Shown here: positions 1-7,239 of the stretch, piece after piece | Layout of the letters: each line of letters begins with the position of its first letter | How positions within the stretch are numbered: position 1 is the first letter of the stretch | Assembly (NCBI GenBank): GCA_020634495.1 | Contig: JACKBR010000022.1 | Coordinates: 1 to 64,000, forward strand | Length of the DNA: 64,000 nt | From: Ardenticatenaceae bacterium | GTDB taxonomy: Bacteria; Chloroflexota; Anaerolineae; Promineifilales; Promineifilaceae | Direction of reading: 5' to 3' | Program-made: the position numbers and the translations under genes | The notes under the pieces: generated by a model | Seen by the model: only the letters and a program-made list of their open reading frames with translations | Told to the model about the DNA's origin: nothing | Databases searched by the model: none

Positions 1-2
1 CC

Positions 3-1022
3 CAGGCTGGTGTCGATCTGTCCGCAGGCAATCGGGCAACGAAATTGATGAAAACGGCCGTACACAGCACCTTTGGCCCCGAAGTGCTTTCCGGCGTGGG
101 CAGCTTTGGCGGTTTATTTGACATAAGCGCAGCCAAAGAGATGGCGCAGCCGGTGCTGGTCGCCTCCACCGACGGCGTGGGCACCAAAACGATGGTTGCC
201 GCCGCCATGAACCGCTGGGACACCATCGGCCACGACATCGTCAACCACTGCCTCGACGATATTTTGGTGCAGGGCGCGAAGCCGCTCTTTTTCCTCGATT
301 ACGTGGCGTCGTCCAAACTGAACCCGAAGCAGATTGCTACGGTGGTGGGCGGCATTGCCGCAGCCTGCCGGGCTGCTGGCGTGGCGCTGCTGGGCGGTGA
401 AACGGCCGAAATGCCCGGCGTTTACCAGCAAGGCGAGCTGGACTTGGTTGGCACAATCATTGGCCTGTTGGATCGCGATCAAATTATTGACGGCACCCGA
501 ATTGCGGCGGGCGATCTGATTCTGGGGCTGCCCAGCAGCGGGCTGCACACCAACGGCTTTTCGCTGGCGCGGCGGGCGCTGGCAGATTTGGACTGGACGG
601 CCGTTCATCCCCAGCTCAACGACAGCATCGGCAATGCCTTGCTCACACCCCACCGCAGCTACCTGGCAGAGGTGCAGGCGCTGCAAGCCGCCGGAGTGGA
701 CATTCGCGGGCTGGCGCACATCACCGGTGGTGGTCTGGTGGACAATCCGCCGCGCATCTTTCCGGCAGGGCTTGGCGCGAAGATCAGGCGCGGCAGCTGG
801 CCCGTGCCGTCCATCTTCGGCCTTATCCAGCAGCAGGGGCAGATTAGTGATGACGAAATGGCGCATGTGTTCAACCTGGGGCTGGGAATGCTGGTGATTG
901 TGCCCCGTGAGCAAGTGGATTTGGTGCGTACGGCCGTTCCCCAAGCTCACATCGTTGGCAAAATGGTTGCCGGTATCAACGGCGTCATTATTGAAGAATG
1001 GGACGCAGATGAACGCAGATGA
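3..1022 (+). CDS. purM: Phosphoribosylformylglycinamidine cyclo-ligase (AIR synthase), 5' partial
   Basis: Converts FGAM plus ATP to aminoimidazole ribonucleotide, the fifth step of de novo purine synthesis in the cytoplasm. The reading frame is open from base 3 and encodes the usual PurM N terminus (QAGVDLSAGNRATKLMK), so only a few residues and the start codon lie outside the window; the TTG and ATG at 45-50 are internal. Family landmarks are GSFGGLFD, the ASTDGVGTK segment, GGETAEMPG and the C-terminal HITGGGL, in the family order. The length fits a normal PurM. purN follows about 80 bases downstream on the same strand, so the two probably share a transcript. Confidence 0.95.
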   Translation, partial: QAGVDLSAGNRATKLMKTAVHSTFGPEVLSGVGSFGGLFDISAAKEMAQPVLVASTDGVGTKTMVAAAMNRWDTIGHDIVNHCLDDILVQGAKPLFFLDYVASSKLNPKQIATVVGGIAAACRAAGVALLGGETAEMPGVYQQGELDLVGTIIGLLDRDQIIDGTRIAAGDLILGLPSSGLHTNGFSLARRALADLDWTAVHPQLNDSIGNALLTPHRSYLAEVQALQAAGVDIRGLAHITGGGLVDNPPRIFPAGLGAKIRRGSWPVPSIFGLIQQQGQISDDEMAHVFNLGLGMLVIVPREQVDLVRTAVPQAHIVGKMVAGINGVIIEEWDADERR

Positions 1023-1087
1023 ACGCAGATTTTTCTTTCTTTTCTCTGTGAAACTCTGTGGCTCCTCTGCGTAACTCTGTGTTCCTA
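1003..1087. repeat. Tandem short-repeat element between purM and purN
   Basis: The unit ACGCAGATGA is repeated in tandem across the purM stop codon (about 1003-1030). It is followed by CTCTGTG units separated by a few bases up to 1080. The purM stop codon lies inside the repeat. This resembles the other tandem-unit spacers in the window but has no clean inverted arms. Confidence 0.6.
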
Positions 1088-1104
1088 AATTCGGAGAAAA
1101 GTGT

Positions 1105-1704
1105 ATGCAACTTCCCCGGTTAGTTATCCTGATTTCAGGTTCGGGCAGTAATTTACAGGCGATTTTGGATGCGGTGGCGGCTGGGCGAATTACGGCCGTT
1201 CCCAGCCTCGTGGTTTCCAATCGCAAAAATGCTTACGGATTGGTGCGGGCAGAAAATGCGGGTGTGCCAACCGCTTACTTCCCCTTCAAACCTTACCGGG
1301 ATGCGGGCAAGTTGCGGGAAGAATATGATGCGGATTTGGCGGGGTTGATACGGCCGTACCAACCCGATCTCATCATTTTGGCAGGTTGGATGCACATCCT
1401 CAGCGCTGCGTTTTTGAACCATTTCCCGAATAAAGTGATCAACCTGCATCCAGCGCTGCCGGGGCAGTTTGCCGGTACCCACGCCATCCAGCGCGCCTAC
1501 GAAGCGTACCAGCGCGGCGAAATTGCGCACACGGGCTGCATGGTGCACGTTACTATTCCAGAGGTAGATGCTGGCCCGGTGATTGCTCAAGCGGAGGTGC
1601 CTATCTTGCCATCGGACAGTCTGGCAGACCTGGAAACACGGATGCACCAGGCGGAACATACGCTGCTGGTAACGGCCGTACAGTCTGTTTTAACCGGGCA
1701 TTAG
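1105..1704 (+). CDS. purN: Phosphoribosylglycinamide formyltransferase
   Basis: Transfers a formyl group from 10-formyl-tetrahydrofolate to GAR to make FGAR in purine synthesis. The 199-residue protein has the typical N terminus (VILISGSGSNLQAI) and phosphate-binding loop. The catalytic block NLHPALPG carries the conserved Asn and His, and VDAGPVIAQ carries the conserved Asp near residue 146. The start is the ATG at 1105, with GGAGAA about 8 bases upstream. It follows purM, so two steps of one pathway are adjacent. The usual HPSLLPAF motif reads HPALPGQF here, a mild departure. Confidence 0.95.
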   Translation: MQLPRLVILISGSGSNLQAILDAVAAGRITAVPSLVVSNRKNAYGLVRAENAGVPTAYFPFKPYRDAGKLREEYDADLAGLIRPYQPDLIILAGWMHILSAAFLNHFPNKVINLHPALPGQFAGTHAIQRAYEAYQRGEIAHTGCMVHVTIPEVDAGPVIAQAEVPILPSDSLADLETRMHQAEHTLLVTAVQSVLTGH

Positions 1705-1741
1705 CCATCTGTTTTGCCGCTATCCTCCCCCCTGGTGACTG

Positions 1742-1750
1742 TGCTATAAT
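1742..1750 (+). promoter_or_regulatory. Extended -10 promoter for the yebC-ruvC-ruvA cluster
   Basis: TGCTATAAT is a perfect extended -10 (TG at 1742-1743, TATAAT at 1745-1750). It lies about 60 bases before the yebC start. No good -35 box is visible at the expected distance. The same nonamer precedes the radical SAM gene and comM. Confidence 0.65.
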
Positions 1751-1808
1751 ACGCCTTCAGCATCCCTGTAAATGGATAAATTTTTCGTATAAAAGTTGGA
1801 GAATAACT

Positions 1809-2555
1809 ATGTCTGGACATTCCAAGTGGTCCACAATCAAGCATAAAAAGGCGGCTACGGATAAAAAACGCGGCAAAATTTTTACCCAGCTGACCAAAGA
1901 ATTAACCATTGCCGCACGGGAAGGTGGCGGAGACCCAACCTTCAACACCCGGCTGGCGTTGGCCGTTGACAAAGCCAAAGCCAACAACATGCCCAAAGAC
2001 AATATCGAGCGCGCTATCAAGCGCGGCACGGGCGAGCTGGAAGGCAGCGAGCTGTTTGAGCTGATGTACGAGGCGTATGCGCCCAACGGCATTGGCTTGC
2101 TTGTTGAGGTGGTCACTGACAATAAAAATCGTGCCATAGCTGATTTGCGCCATGCGCTGAGCAAAAACGGCGGCAATATGGCGGAAAGTGGCTCTGTTGC
2201 CTGGCAGTTTACGCGCAAAGGGTATATTGCCGTGGGTGGCAAGGTGGATCAGGATGAGCTGTTCCTGGTTGCCGCCGATGCCGGTGCTGACGACATTCAG
2301 TTTGGCGAGGTGGCCGAGGTGTATACCGAGCTGGAAACTTTCCAGGCGGTGCGCGAGGCGATTAAAGATGCTGGTATGGAAGTTGAAGAAGCCAGCATGG
2401 TGTTTGAGCCGAATAATGCCATCGAACTCACCGAGTCTGATGCCCTCCAGGTAATGCGCGTCATCGAGGTGATTGAAGATTTGGACGACGTGCAAAACGT
2501 CTATTCCACGCTGGAAATCAGCGACGAAGCCATTGCGGCTATGGAAGCGGCGTAG
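1809..2555 (+). CDS. yebC: YebC/PmpR-family protein
   Basis: A 248-residue cytoplasmic protein of the YebC/TACO1 family, which acts as a DNA-binding regulator and, in recent work, as a translation factor that relieves ribosome stalling at proline stretches. It opens with the hallmark SGHSKWSTIKHKK and continues with KRGKIFTQLTKELTIAAREGG and DNIERAIKRGTGE. GGAGA lies 7 bases before the ATG. It heads the conserved yebC-ruvC-ruvA order. There is no ACGGCCGT inside, in line with a strongly conserved sequence. Confidence 0.95.
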   Translation: MSGHSKWSTIKHKKAATDKKRGKIFTQLTKELTIAAREGGGDPTFNTRLALAVDKAKANNMPKDNIERAIKRGTGELEGSELFELMYEAYAPNGIGLLVEVVTDNKNRAIADLRHALSKNGGNMAESGSVAWQFTRKGYIAVGGKVDQDELFLVAADAGADDIQFGEVAEVYTELETFQAVREAIKDAGMEVEEASMVFEPNNAIELTESDALQVMRVIEVIEDLDDVQNVYSTLEISDEAIAAMEAA

Positions 2556-2559
2556 GTAA

Positions 2560-2634
2560 TTGTGAATTGTGAATAATTAATTGTGAATGGTTCATTCACA
2601 ATTCACCGTTCACAATTCACAATTCTCAATTCCC
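2560..2634. repeat. Tandem-arm hairpin repeat, TTGTGAA family
   Basis: The left arm is built of AATTGTGAATTGTGAATAATT units and the right arm of TTCACAATTCACCGTTCACAA units, its complement. Together they fill the yebC-ruvC spacer. The element ends directly against the ruvC ATG and leaves no Shine-Dalgarno sequence for that gene. Confidence 0.85.
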
Positions 2635-3123
2635 ATGCGCATTTTGGGATTGGACCCCGGCACGGCGACAACCGGGTACGGCATTGTGGACGTTGAGGAG
2701 GGGGAATTTACGGCCGTTACCTACGGCGTCATCAAAACCCCAGCCAAAATGCCCATGCCCCAGCGACTGCAAATTATCCAGCAAGAACTCCAGCAGCTAT
2801 TGGACGATTACCAACCGGACAGTGTTGGTGTTGAAGAAGTGTTTTTCGGCCGTAATGTGACCACGGCGATCACCGTGGGGCAGGCACGGGGTGTGCTGCT
2901 GCTGACGCTGGCCAACGCCGGGCTGCCCATCGGCGAATATTCCCCGCCAAAAATCAAGGACGCCGTCACCGGCTACGGCAAGGCAGATAAAGCGCAGGTG
3001 CAGCTCATGGTGCGCAACCTGCTGGATCTGGAAGAAACGCCCCGTCCCGACGACGCCGCCGACGGCCTGGCGGTAGCCATCACTCATTATCATTACCAAC
3101 GATTTGAATCACTTTACGATTGA
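2635..3123 (+). CDS. ruvC: Holliday junction endonuclease RuvC
   Basis: Resolves Holliday junctions as a dimer by paired nicks, together with RuvAB. With the start at 2635 the protein is 162 residues, the family norm. The acidic catalytic residues are in place: D7 in LGLDPGT, E67 in VGVEEVFFG, and D140/D143 in the block RPDDAADGLAVAIT. An upstream in-frame ATG exists at 2587, but the extra 16 residues are translated repeat DNA, so 2635 is preferred. RuvA follows after a short repeat-filled gap. ruvB is not in the window. Confidence 0.95.
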   Translation: MRILGLDPGTATTGYGIVDVEEGEFTAVTYGVIKTPAKMPMPQRLQIIQQELQQLLDDYQPDSVGVEEVFFGRNVTTAITVGQARGVLLLTLANAGLPIGEYSPPKIKDAVTGYGKADKAQVQLMVRNLLDLEETPRPDDAADGLAVAITHYHYQRFESLYD

Positions 3124-3127
3124 CTTT

Positions 3128-3181
3128 GATAGTAATTGGGTAATTTGTAATTAAGTAATTACCCAATTACCAATTACTTCC
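3128..3181. repeat. Tandem-arm hairpin repeat, TAATTGGG family
   Basis: The left arm is TAATTGGGTAATTTGTAATT and the right arm AATTACCCAATTACCAATTA. The element occupies almost the whole ruvC-ruvA spacer and ends one base before the ruvA start. The same family occurs at 8440-8515 and 21921-21957. Confidence 0.85.
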
Positions 3182-3182
3182 T

Positions 3183-3764
3183 ATGATAGCTTCTTTAAGT
3201 GGCACGATTCTAAAAATTGAAAGCAGCAGCCTGGTGGTAAGCGTAGGCGGCGTGGGCGTGCGGGTGTTTGTGCCGCGCACGGTGTTGGAAGATGTGGGCG
3301 GCGTGGGGCGTTCGCTGCGGCTGCACACGCATCTCATTGTGCGGGAGCAGGAATTGTCGCTCTACGGTTTTGAGACGGAAGAGGATTTGCAGTTGTTTGA
3401 GGTGCTGCTGGGGGTGAATGGCGTCGGGCCGAAGGTGGCGCTTTCCATTTTAGCCACGCTGAGTCCTGAACTGCTAAAGAGTGCCATTATGCGGGAGGAA
3501 ACGGCCGTTCTCCAGCGAGTCCCCGGCATTGGCAAGAAAACGGCCGAACGGATCATGTTCCAGCTGCGCGATAAGCTCGATTTGTCTCAAGTGAGTACGG
3601 CCGTACCGTTGGTTAGCGACGTGGATGCCGACGTAATCGACTTCCTCACCGGGCTGGGCTTCAGCATCGTCGAGGCCCAATCCGCTCTGCAAAACATCCC
3701 CCGCGACGTTAAATCCTTCGATGAGCGTGTGCAAACAGCGCTGCAACACCTGGATCAAGGTTAA
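3183..3764 (+). CDS. ruvA: Holliday junction branch-migration protein RuvA
   Basis: Binds four-way junctions as a tetramer and loads the RuvB motor. The 193 residues match the family length. Residues 1-62 form the OB-fold domain. Two helix-hairpin-helix motifs follow (GVNGVGPKVALSIL and VPGIGKKTAERI), then a flexible linker and a C-terminal RuvB-contact domain (DVIDFLTGLGFSIVEAQSAL). The ATG at 3183 immediately follows a repeat element and has no clear ribosome-binding site. Confidence 0.95.
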   Translation: MIASLSGTILKIESSSLVVSVGGVGVRVFVPRTVLEDVGGVGRSLRLHTHLIVREQELSLYGFETEEDLQLFEVLLGVNGVGPKVALSILATLSPELLKSAIMREETAVLQRVPGIGKKTAERIMFQLRDKLDLSQVSTAVPLVSDVDADVIDFLTGLGFSIVEAQSALQNIPRDVKSFDERVQTALQHLDQG

Positions 3765-3830
3765 GCGAAAAACTGGCAAATTGTTGTATACTGAACCACC
3801 AGGCGAATGTTTAGAAGATGGAGACAAAGC

Positions 3831-4079
3831 ATGAGTGACGAACAATTATTACAACGAATCACGACGGATCCAGCGGTTATGGTTGGCAAGCCAGTCATTC
3901 AGGGTACGCGCCTGACTGTTGATTACATCCTCAACCTGCTTGCTCATGGCGCTACCTATGAAGAAATTTTGGGTGAATATGAAGGCTTAACCCAGGCCGA
4001 TATTCAAGCTTGTCTTTTGTTTGCAACAAAATCATTGCAGAACACATCTTTTATGCCGCTTTCCCCCGAAATTGTGTAG
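3831..4079 (+). CDS. DUF433 antitoxin-like protein
   Basis: An 82-residue DUF433 protein, a small winged-helix family often found as the antitoxin of DUF5615 PIN-like nucleases. Diagnostic residues are ITTDPAVMVGKPVIQGTRLTVDYIL and EYEGLTQADIQACL. The ATG at 3831 is preceded by GATGGAGA. A TATACT box at 3787-3792 is a plausible -10. The partner toxin gene starts 1 base after this stop but is internally deleted, so the antitoxin appears to be an orphan. Confidence 0.85.
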   Translation: MSDEQLLQRITTDPAVMVGKPVIQGTRLTVDYILNLLAHGATYEEILGEYEGLTQADIQACLLFATKSLQNTSFMPLSPEIV

Positions 4080-4235
4080 ATGAAATTCCTTGTAGACGAA
4101 TGTACCGGTCCTGTTGTGGCTCGTTGGCTAAAAGGCGAAGGCCACACTGTCTTCTCAGTTTATAATCGCGCCCCAAACTTGTCCGACAATTTTGTCGTCG
4201 TGACTGAGAAAAACGTACGCTTCGCACAAACTTGA
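4080..4235 (+). pseudogene. Remnant of a DUF5615 PIN-like toxin, internally deleted
   Basis: An open frame of 51 codons starts one base after the DUF433 stop. It begins like a normal DUF5615 protein (MKFLVDECTGPVVARWLKG, up to about residue 37). It then jumps to a sequence resembling the family C terminus (FVVVTEKNVRFAQT). Intact members are roughly 110-120 residues, so about half of the fold is missing, including central acidic residues. The frame is kept, so a short peptide could still be made, but nuclease activity is unlikely. Confidence 0.7.
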
Positions 4236-4244
4236 GAGAACCTG

Positions 4245-4670
4245 ATGACCCTTGAAAAAGAAATTTGGGAATTTTTGCACGGCCATTTACAGAGCATTTT
4301 CACTAAGGATGTAGCCACTTACAAAGCCACAACGGCCGAAGATTTGTCGCTTTACGAATGGTTCATCACGCCGCACCGGCAGGATGGTTTGGACTTTCAT
4401 TTGTTTATGATTGACCATACCTGGGCGGGAACGGCGTCAGATTTTCGCTATGATTTGTGGGAACCGAGGGTGCAGATTTATGGGGAAGGGACGGGGGTGA
4501 TTACGGCCGTTGTCTCCTACACCTTCATGCTATCTATGGCTACTGAGGCGGGCATCCAGCACCGCAGCCACAACGAGAGCCGCGTCCTGGTGAAAGACGC
4601 CGATGGTTGGAAAGTGGCGCATGTCCACAAATCTCCAGCCTGGCGTGCGCCTCATGAACCAGAACAGTGA
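4245..4670 (+). CDS. SnoaL/NTF2-like domain protein
   Basis: A 141-residue protein with the NTF2-like cone fold: an N-terminal helix (EKEIWEFLHGHLQSIFTKDVATYKATTAEDLSLYEWFI), then strands, ending in WKVAHVHKSPAW, a hallmark of DUF4440/SnoaL-like and CaMKII-association-like domains. Such proteins act as small ligand-binding or isomerase-like modules, and the substrate cannot be read from sequence. The stop codon TGA at 4668-4670 belongs to the first unit of the adjacent hairpin repeat. Its start lies 9 bases after the toxin remnant. Confidence 0.7.
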   Translation: MTLEKEIWEFLHGHLQSIFTKDVATYKATTAEDLSLYEWFITPHRQDGLDFHLFMIDHTWAGTASDFRYDLWEPRVQIYGEGTGVITAVVSYTFMLSMATEAGIQHRSHNESRVLVKDADGWKVAHVHKSPAWRAPHEPEQ

Positions 4671-4747
4671 TCGGTAATCAGTGAATCAGTAATCAGTGGC
4701 GATATCTGCTTTGGCACACTGATTACTGACCTCCTGTTTACCGATTA
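4668..4747. repeat. Tandem-arm hairpin repeat, GTAATCAGT family
   Basis: The left arm repeats GGTAATCAGTGAATCAGTAATC and the right arm is its complement (CACTGATTACTGACC, then TTTACCGATTAC). The stop codons of both flanking convergent genes, TGA at 4668 and TAA (minus strand) at 4745, are made of repeat sequence. Confidence 0.85.
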
Positions 4748-5563
4748 CGAAACCTGCGCCCGCTGCCAGGGCCAGGCTCCTACTGTTAAATTCCGCCGCT
4801 GGAAAAAGACCACAGCCAGAACGAAGGCAACCAAACCAACGCCTAGCAGAACGAGCGTGTCGCTGATTTGCTGACCCTCAAGCACGGCCTGGCCTGCGGC
4901 ATCCAGGTAAGTGAACAGGAAAAACGGTTCAAATGGCTCAAGCGCAGTTGTGGAATTGGCCAAGTTGCTGCCAAAGTAGCTAACGATCAGGATGGCGGTG
5001 GCAATAACGGCCGCAATCCGGCGGCTGGAGCAAAAGGCGGCCAGGAACATGCCCAGCATCCCCATCGCAAAAACCAGTGGCCAGGCAGCCAGAACGGCCG
5101 TAAACAAATCCATCCCGCCAAGGTTCGTTTCAATCTGGCTTTCAATGCCCTGAAAAACAAGCAGGGAAACCGTTGAGGCAACCAAAAACATGAGGATTGA
5201 TGAAATGGTGAGGGCAATGGCCTTGGCGGTAACAATTTGCCAGCGTGGCAAGGGGAGCGTCACCATCATCTCTAAACGGCCGTCTTCTTCCTCTCCAGCT
5301 AAGGTGCCAGTGCCATTAATTAATCCGTAGATGGCCGCGATTAAGGGCATAAAAATGACCAGGATAGAGCCGACCCAGTCAGCAAAAGTCCCTACATTCA
5401 TCCCCATTGCCTGATAAATTTCTAAATCCGCCAGGCCAGCCATTTGGTCAGCAACGGAGGGATAGATGCCAATGTAAACGATGGGGAAAAAGCATAAGCC
5501 CAGGCTCCAGCCAATGATGGCGTTACGCCGAAATTTGAGTTCTTGCCAAATTAGCCTAAGCAT
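4745..5563 (-). CDS. ABC-2 type transporter permease
   Basis: A 272-residue integral membrane protein that forms the channel of an ABC exporter with the ATPase encoded just upstream. The start MLRLIWQELKFRRNAI overlaps the ATPase stop by 8 bases, which points to translational coupling. About six hydrophobic segments are visible. The cytoplasmic linker GTGTLAGEEEDGRLEMMVTLPL is typical of ABC-2 permeases (the EEEDGRLE coupling region). Upstream in-frame codons would add 12 residues inside the ATPase gene and are less likely. The substrate is unknown. Confidence 0.85.
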   Translation of the reverse strand: MLRLIWQELKFRRNAIIGWSLGLCFFPIVYIGIYPSVADQMAGLADLEIYQAMGMNVGTFADWVGSILVIFMPLIAAIYGLINGTGTLAGEEEDGRLEMMVTLPLPRWQIVTAKAIALTISSILMFLVASTVSLLVFQGIESQIETNLGGMDLFTAVLAAWPLVFAMGMLGMFLAAFCSSRRIAAVIATAILIVSYFGSNLANSTTALEPFEPFFLFTYLDAAGQAVLEGQQISDTLVLLGVGLVAFVLAVVFFQRRNLTVGAWPWQRAQVS

Positions 5564-6467
5564 GATTGTTGCCTCCGTTCCCTTTGCCATAAAAATCAAG
5601 GAAGATTTCTTCCAGGCTCATGTTGTGGGTTTCAATATCTTGAATGTCGTATTGGGCTGCTGTTGCCAAAACTTGTGAAAGATTCTCCCGGACTTCCAAG
5701 GTGATACTTTGCTCGGTTCGGCTTATTTCGTTGACACCTGCCAGATCAAAAGCGCCAGCCGGTGGTAAATCGGCAAATATCAGGGTGAGCCGGTTAAGGC
5801 GTGCCGCAATTAATTCTTCCACACGCTGGGTGGCCACCAGCTGCCCGTCCCGAATGATGCCGACGCGATCACAGACGGCCTGCACTTCTGGCAAAATATG
5901 TGATGAGAAAAAGACGGTACGGCCGTCTGCTTTTACCTCGCGCACCATTTCCATCACCGTTTGCTGCACCAGAGGGTCTAAACCGCCTGTTGGCTCATCC
6001 AAAATGAGCAAGTCTGGGCGACTCATAAAAGCGGCCACGATGCCCACTTTTTGTTTGTTCCCGCGCGAAAAGTTGCCAATTTTGCGGCTGGTATCCAGGT
6101 CTAACCGCTTTGCCAGCTCACGCCAGTAGCCTGGCGCGCCATTTGCCCCGCGCAAATATTCATACATCTTAAAAAACTGGTGCGCTTTCATGTCTTTGTA
6201 CAGCGCAAGCTCACCAGGTAAATAGCCAACCCGTTTTCGGAGTTCAACACCTTGCGCCCGGCAATCTAGACCAAAAATGGTTGCCTGCCCAGATGTGGGG
6301 CGAATGACGTCTAGCAGCACGCGCTGGGTTGTTGTTTTGCCAGCGCCATTTGGGCCTAAAAAGCCAAACGCTTCCCCCCGTTCTACCGTTAAATTGACAT
6401 CTTTGATGCCGAGATGACGGCCGTAATAAACCGTCAATCCCCGCGTTTCAATTACGTGTTCACTCAT
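5556..6467 (-). CDS. ABC-2 type transporter ATP-binding protein
   Basis: A 303-residue ATPase with Walker A GPNGAGKTT, Q-loop region, signature SRGNKQKVGIV, Walker B LLILDEPTGGLDP and switch SSHILPEV. The start is ATG at 6467, with GGAG 9 bases upstream; longer frames start in unrelated sequence. The C-terminal 80 residues form the accessory domain usual for CcmA/DrrA-like exporters. The gene lies between the GbsR regulator and its permease on the same strand, so the three are a likely regulated efflux unit. Confidence 0.9.
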   Translation of the reverse strand: MSEHVIETRGLTVYYGRHLGIKDVNLTVERGEAFGFLGPNGAGKTTTQRVLLDVIRPTSGQATIFGLDCRAQGVELRKRVGYLPGELALYKDMKAHQFFKMYEYLRGANGAPGYWRELAKRLDLDTSRKIGNFSRGNKQKVGIVAAFMSRPDLLILDEPTGGLDPLVQQTVMEMVREVKADGRTVFFSSHILPEVQAVCDRVGIIRDGQLVATQRVEELIAARLNRLTLIFADLPPAGAFDLAGVNEISRTEQSITLEVRENLSQVLATAAQYDIQDIETHNMSLEEIFLDFYGKGNGGNNHA

Positions 6468-6646
6468 AGCACAACACTCCGTTAAATATTTGCAGCTGCC
6501 CGAAGCAGTCGCACATTTGGCGAGCTGGGTGGTTGCCCGATTGCCCTTTCCTGCTCGCGGAATAGACAAAGAAGAGCCAATCTGTCATTGGTTGCCTTTT
6601 CTTTAGCTACGAAGCGAGTTGGGCGGAGCGAATGCTGATGCTTGAA

Positions 6647-7153
6647 TCAGGCGCGCTGCGCTCGTTCTGTTAGCCAGCGTTCGGTAAGTTTGGGTAGTTC
6701 CTCTTCCAGGAATTCATATAAATCATGCATTTCTTGCAAACGTGCCTGGCGTTCTGGATCATTGTCAGGCAAAAGGTCTAGTCCACGGGCTGCGATTTCG
6801 CGCATGGCTTTGGTCTGGTTATTTCTGGCAGACCAGCCCTGCACCCAGGCATCCTCACTAATCCGGTAAAAGTCCTTGCGCTCGCCCGGAAAACTTACTT
6901 TGCTTACCAGGCCAGTGTTCATCAGCGTTCGGCTGGCGGTGCTGATGGAGCTTTTGCTTACCTGCAAAACTTCGACCAATTCGTCCATCGTCTGGTGGGG
7001 CGGATCGCAAATAAGCAGCCAGCCTAATATGCGCCCGGCGGTGCGTGCCAGGCCAAATTGCTCGAAGAAGAGGCCGAACTCTTCAATGTAATGCAATAAT
7101 TGGTCATCTTGTGTACGCAGATTCAAATAATGCACCTCTTGGGTTTTGCCCAC
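6647..7153 (-). CDS. GbsR/MarR-family transcriptional regulator
   Basis: A 168-residue winged-helix repressor of the GbsR type. The HTH lies in HQTMDELVEVLQVSKSSISTASRTLMNTGLV, followed by the wing (KVSFPGERKDFYRI). A C-terminal helical dimer region contains AREIAARGLDLL. The start is GTG at 7153; no strong ribosome-binding site is seen. It is transcribed toward the ABC exporter and has its own consensus promoter overlapped by an inverted repeat, so it probably represses itself and perhaps the exporter. The ligand is unknown. Confidence 0.85.
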   Translation of the reverse strand: MGKTQEVHYLNLRTQDDQLLHYIEEFGLFFEQFGLARTAGRILGWLLICDPPHQTMDELVEVLQVSKSSISTASRTLMNTGLVSKVSFPGERKDFYRISEDAWVQGWSARNNQTKAMREIAARGLDLLPDNDPERQARLQEMHDLYEFLEEELPKLTERWLTERAQRA

Positions 7154-7166
7154 AGATTTTGTTGTT

Positions 7167-7226
7167 TCTGTTTGTTCGGCATTAACTGAACAAACAGAAT
7201 ATAATCAGATTTTGTTGCGCTGTCAA
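7167..7226 (-). promoter_or_regulatory. Promoter and operator of the GbsR-type regulator
   Basis: On the minus strand TTGACA (7221-7226) is separated by 17 bases from TATATT (7198-7203), a near-consensus sigma-70 promoter. Directly downstream, covering the likely start site, is a perfect inverted repeat with 11-base arms TCTGTTTGTTC and GAACAAACAGA (7167-7198) and a 10-base spacer. This position suits repression of the regulator by itself. Confidence 0.8.
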
Positions 7227-7239
7227 GCAACTGATGGGG

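Noticed and set aside
114..1226. Long open frame of about 370 codons on the minus strand opposite purM
   Set aside because: It is antisense to a clear purM/purN, has no family features and an odd His/Arg/Gln-rich composition typical of reverse-strand shadows in this genome.
2587..2634. N-terminal extension of RuvC by 16 residues
   Set aside because: The extra codons are hairpin-repeat DNA and RuvC proteins start at MRILGLDPG.
3183..3764. Loss of ruvB because ruvA is not followed by it
   Set aside because: RuvB is often encoded elsewhere and the window cannot show its absence.
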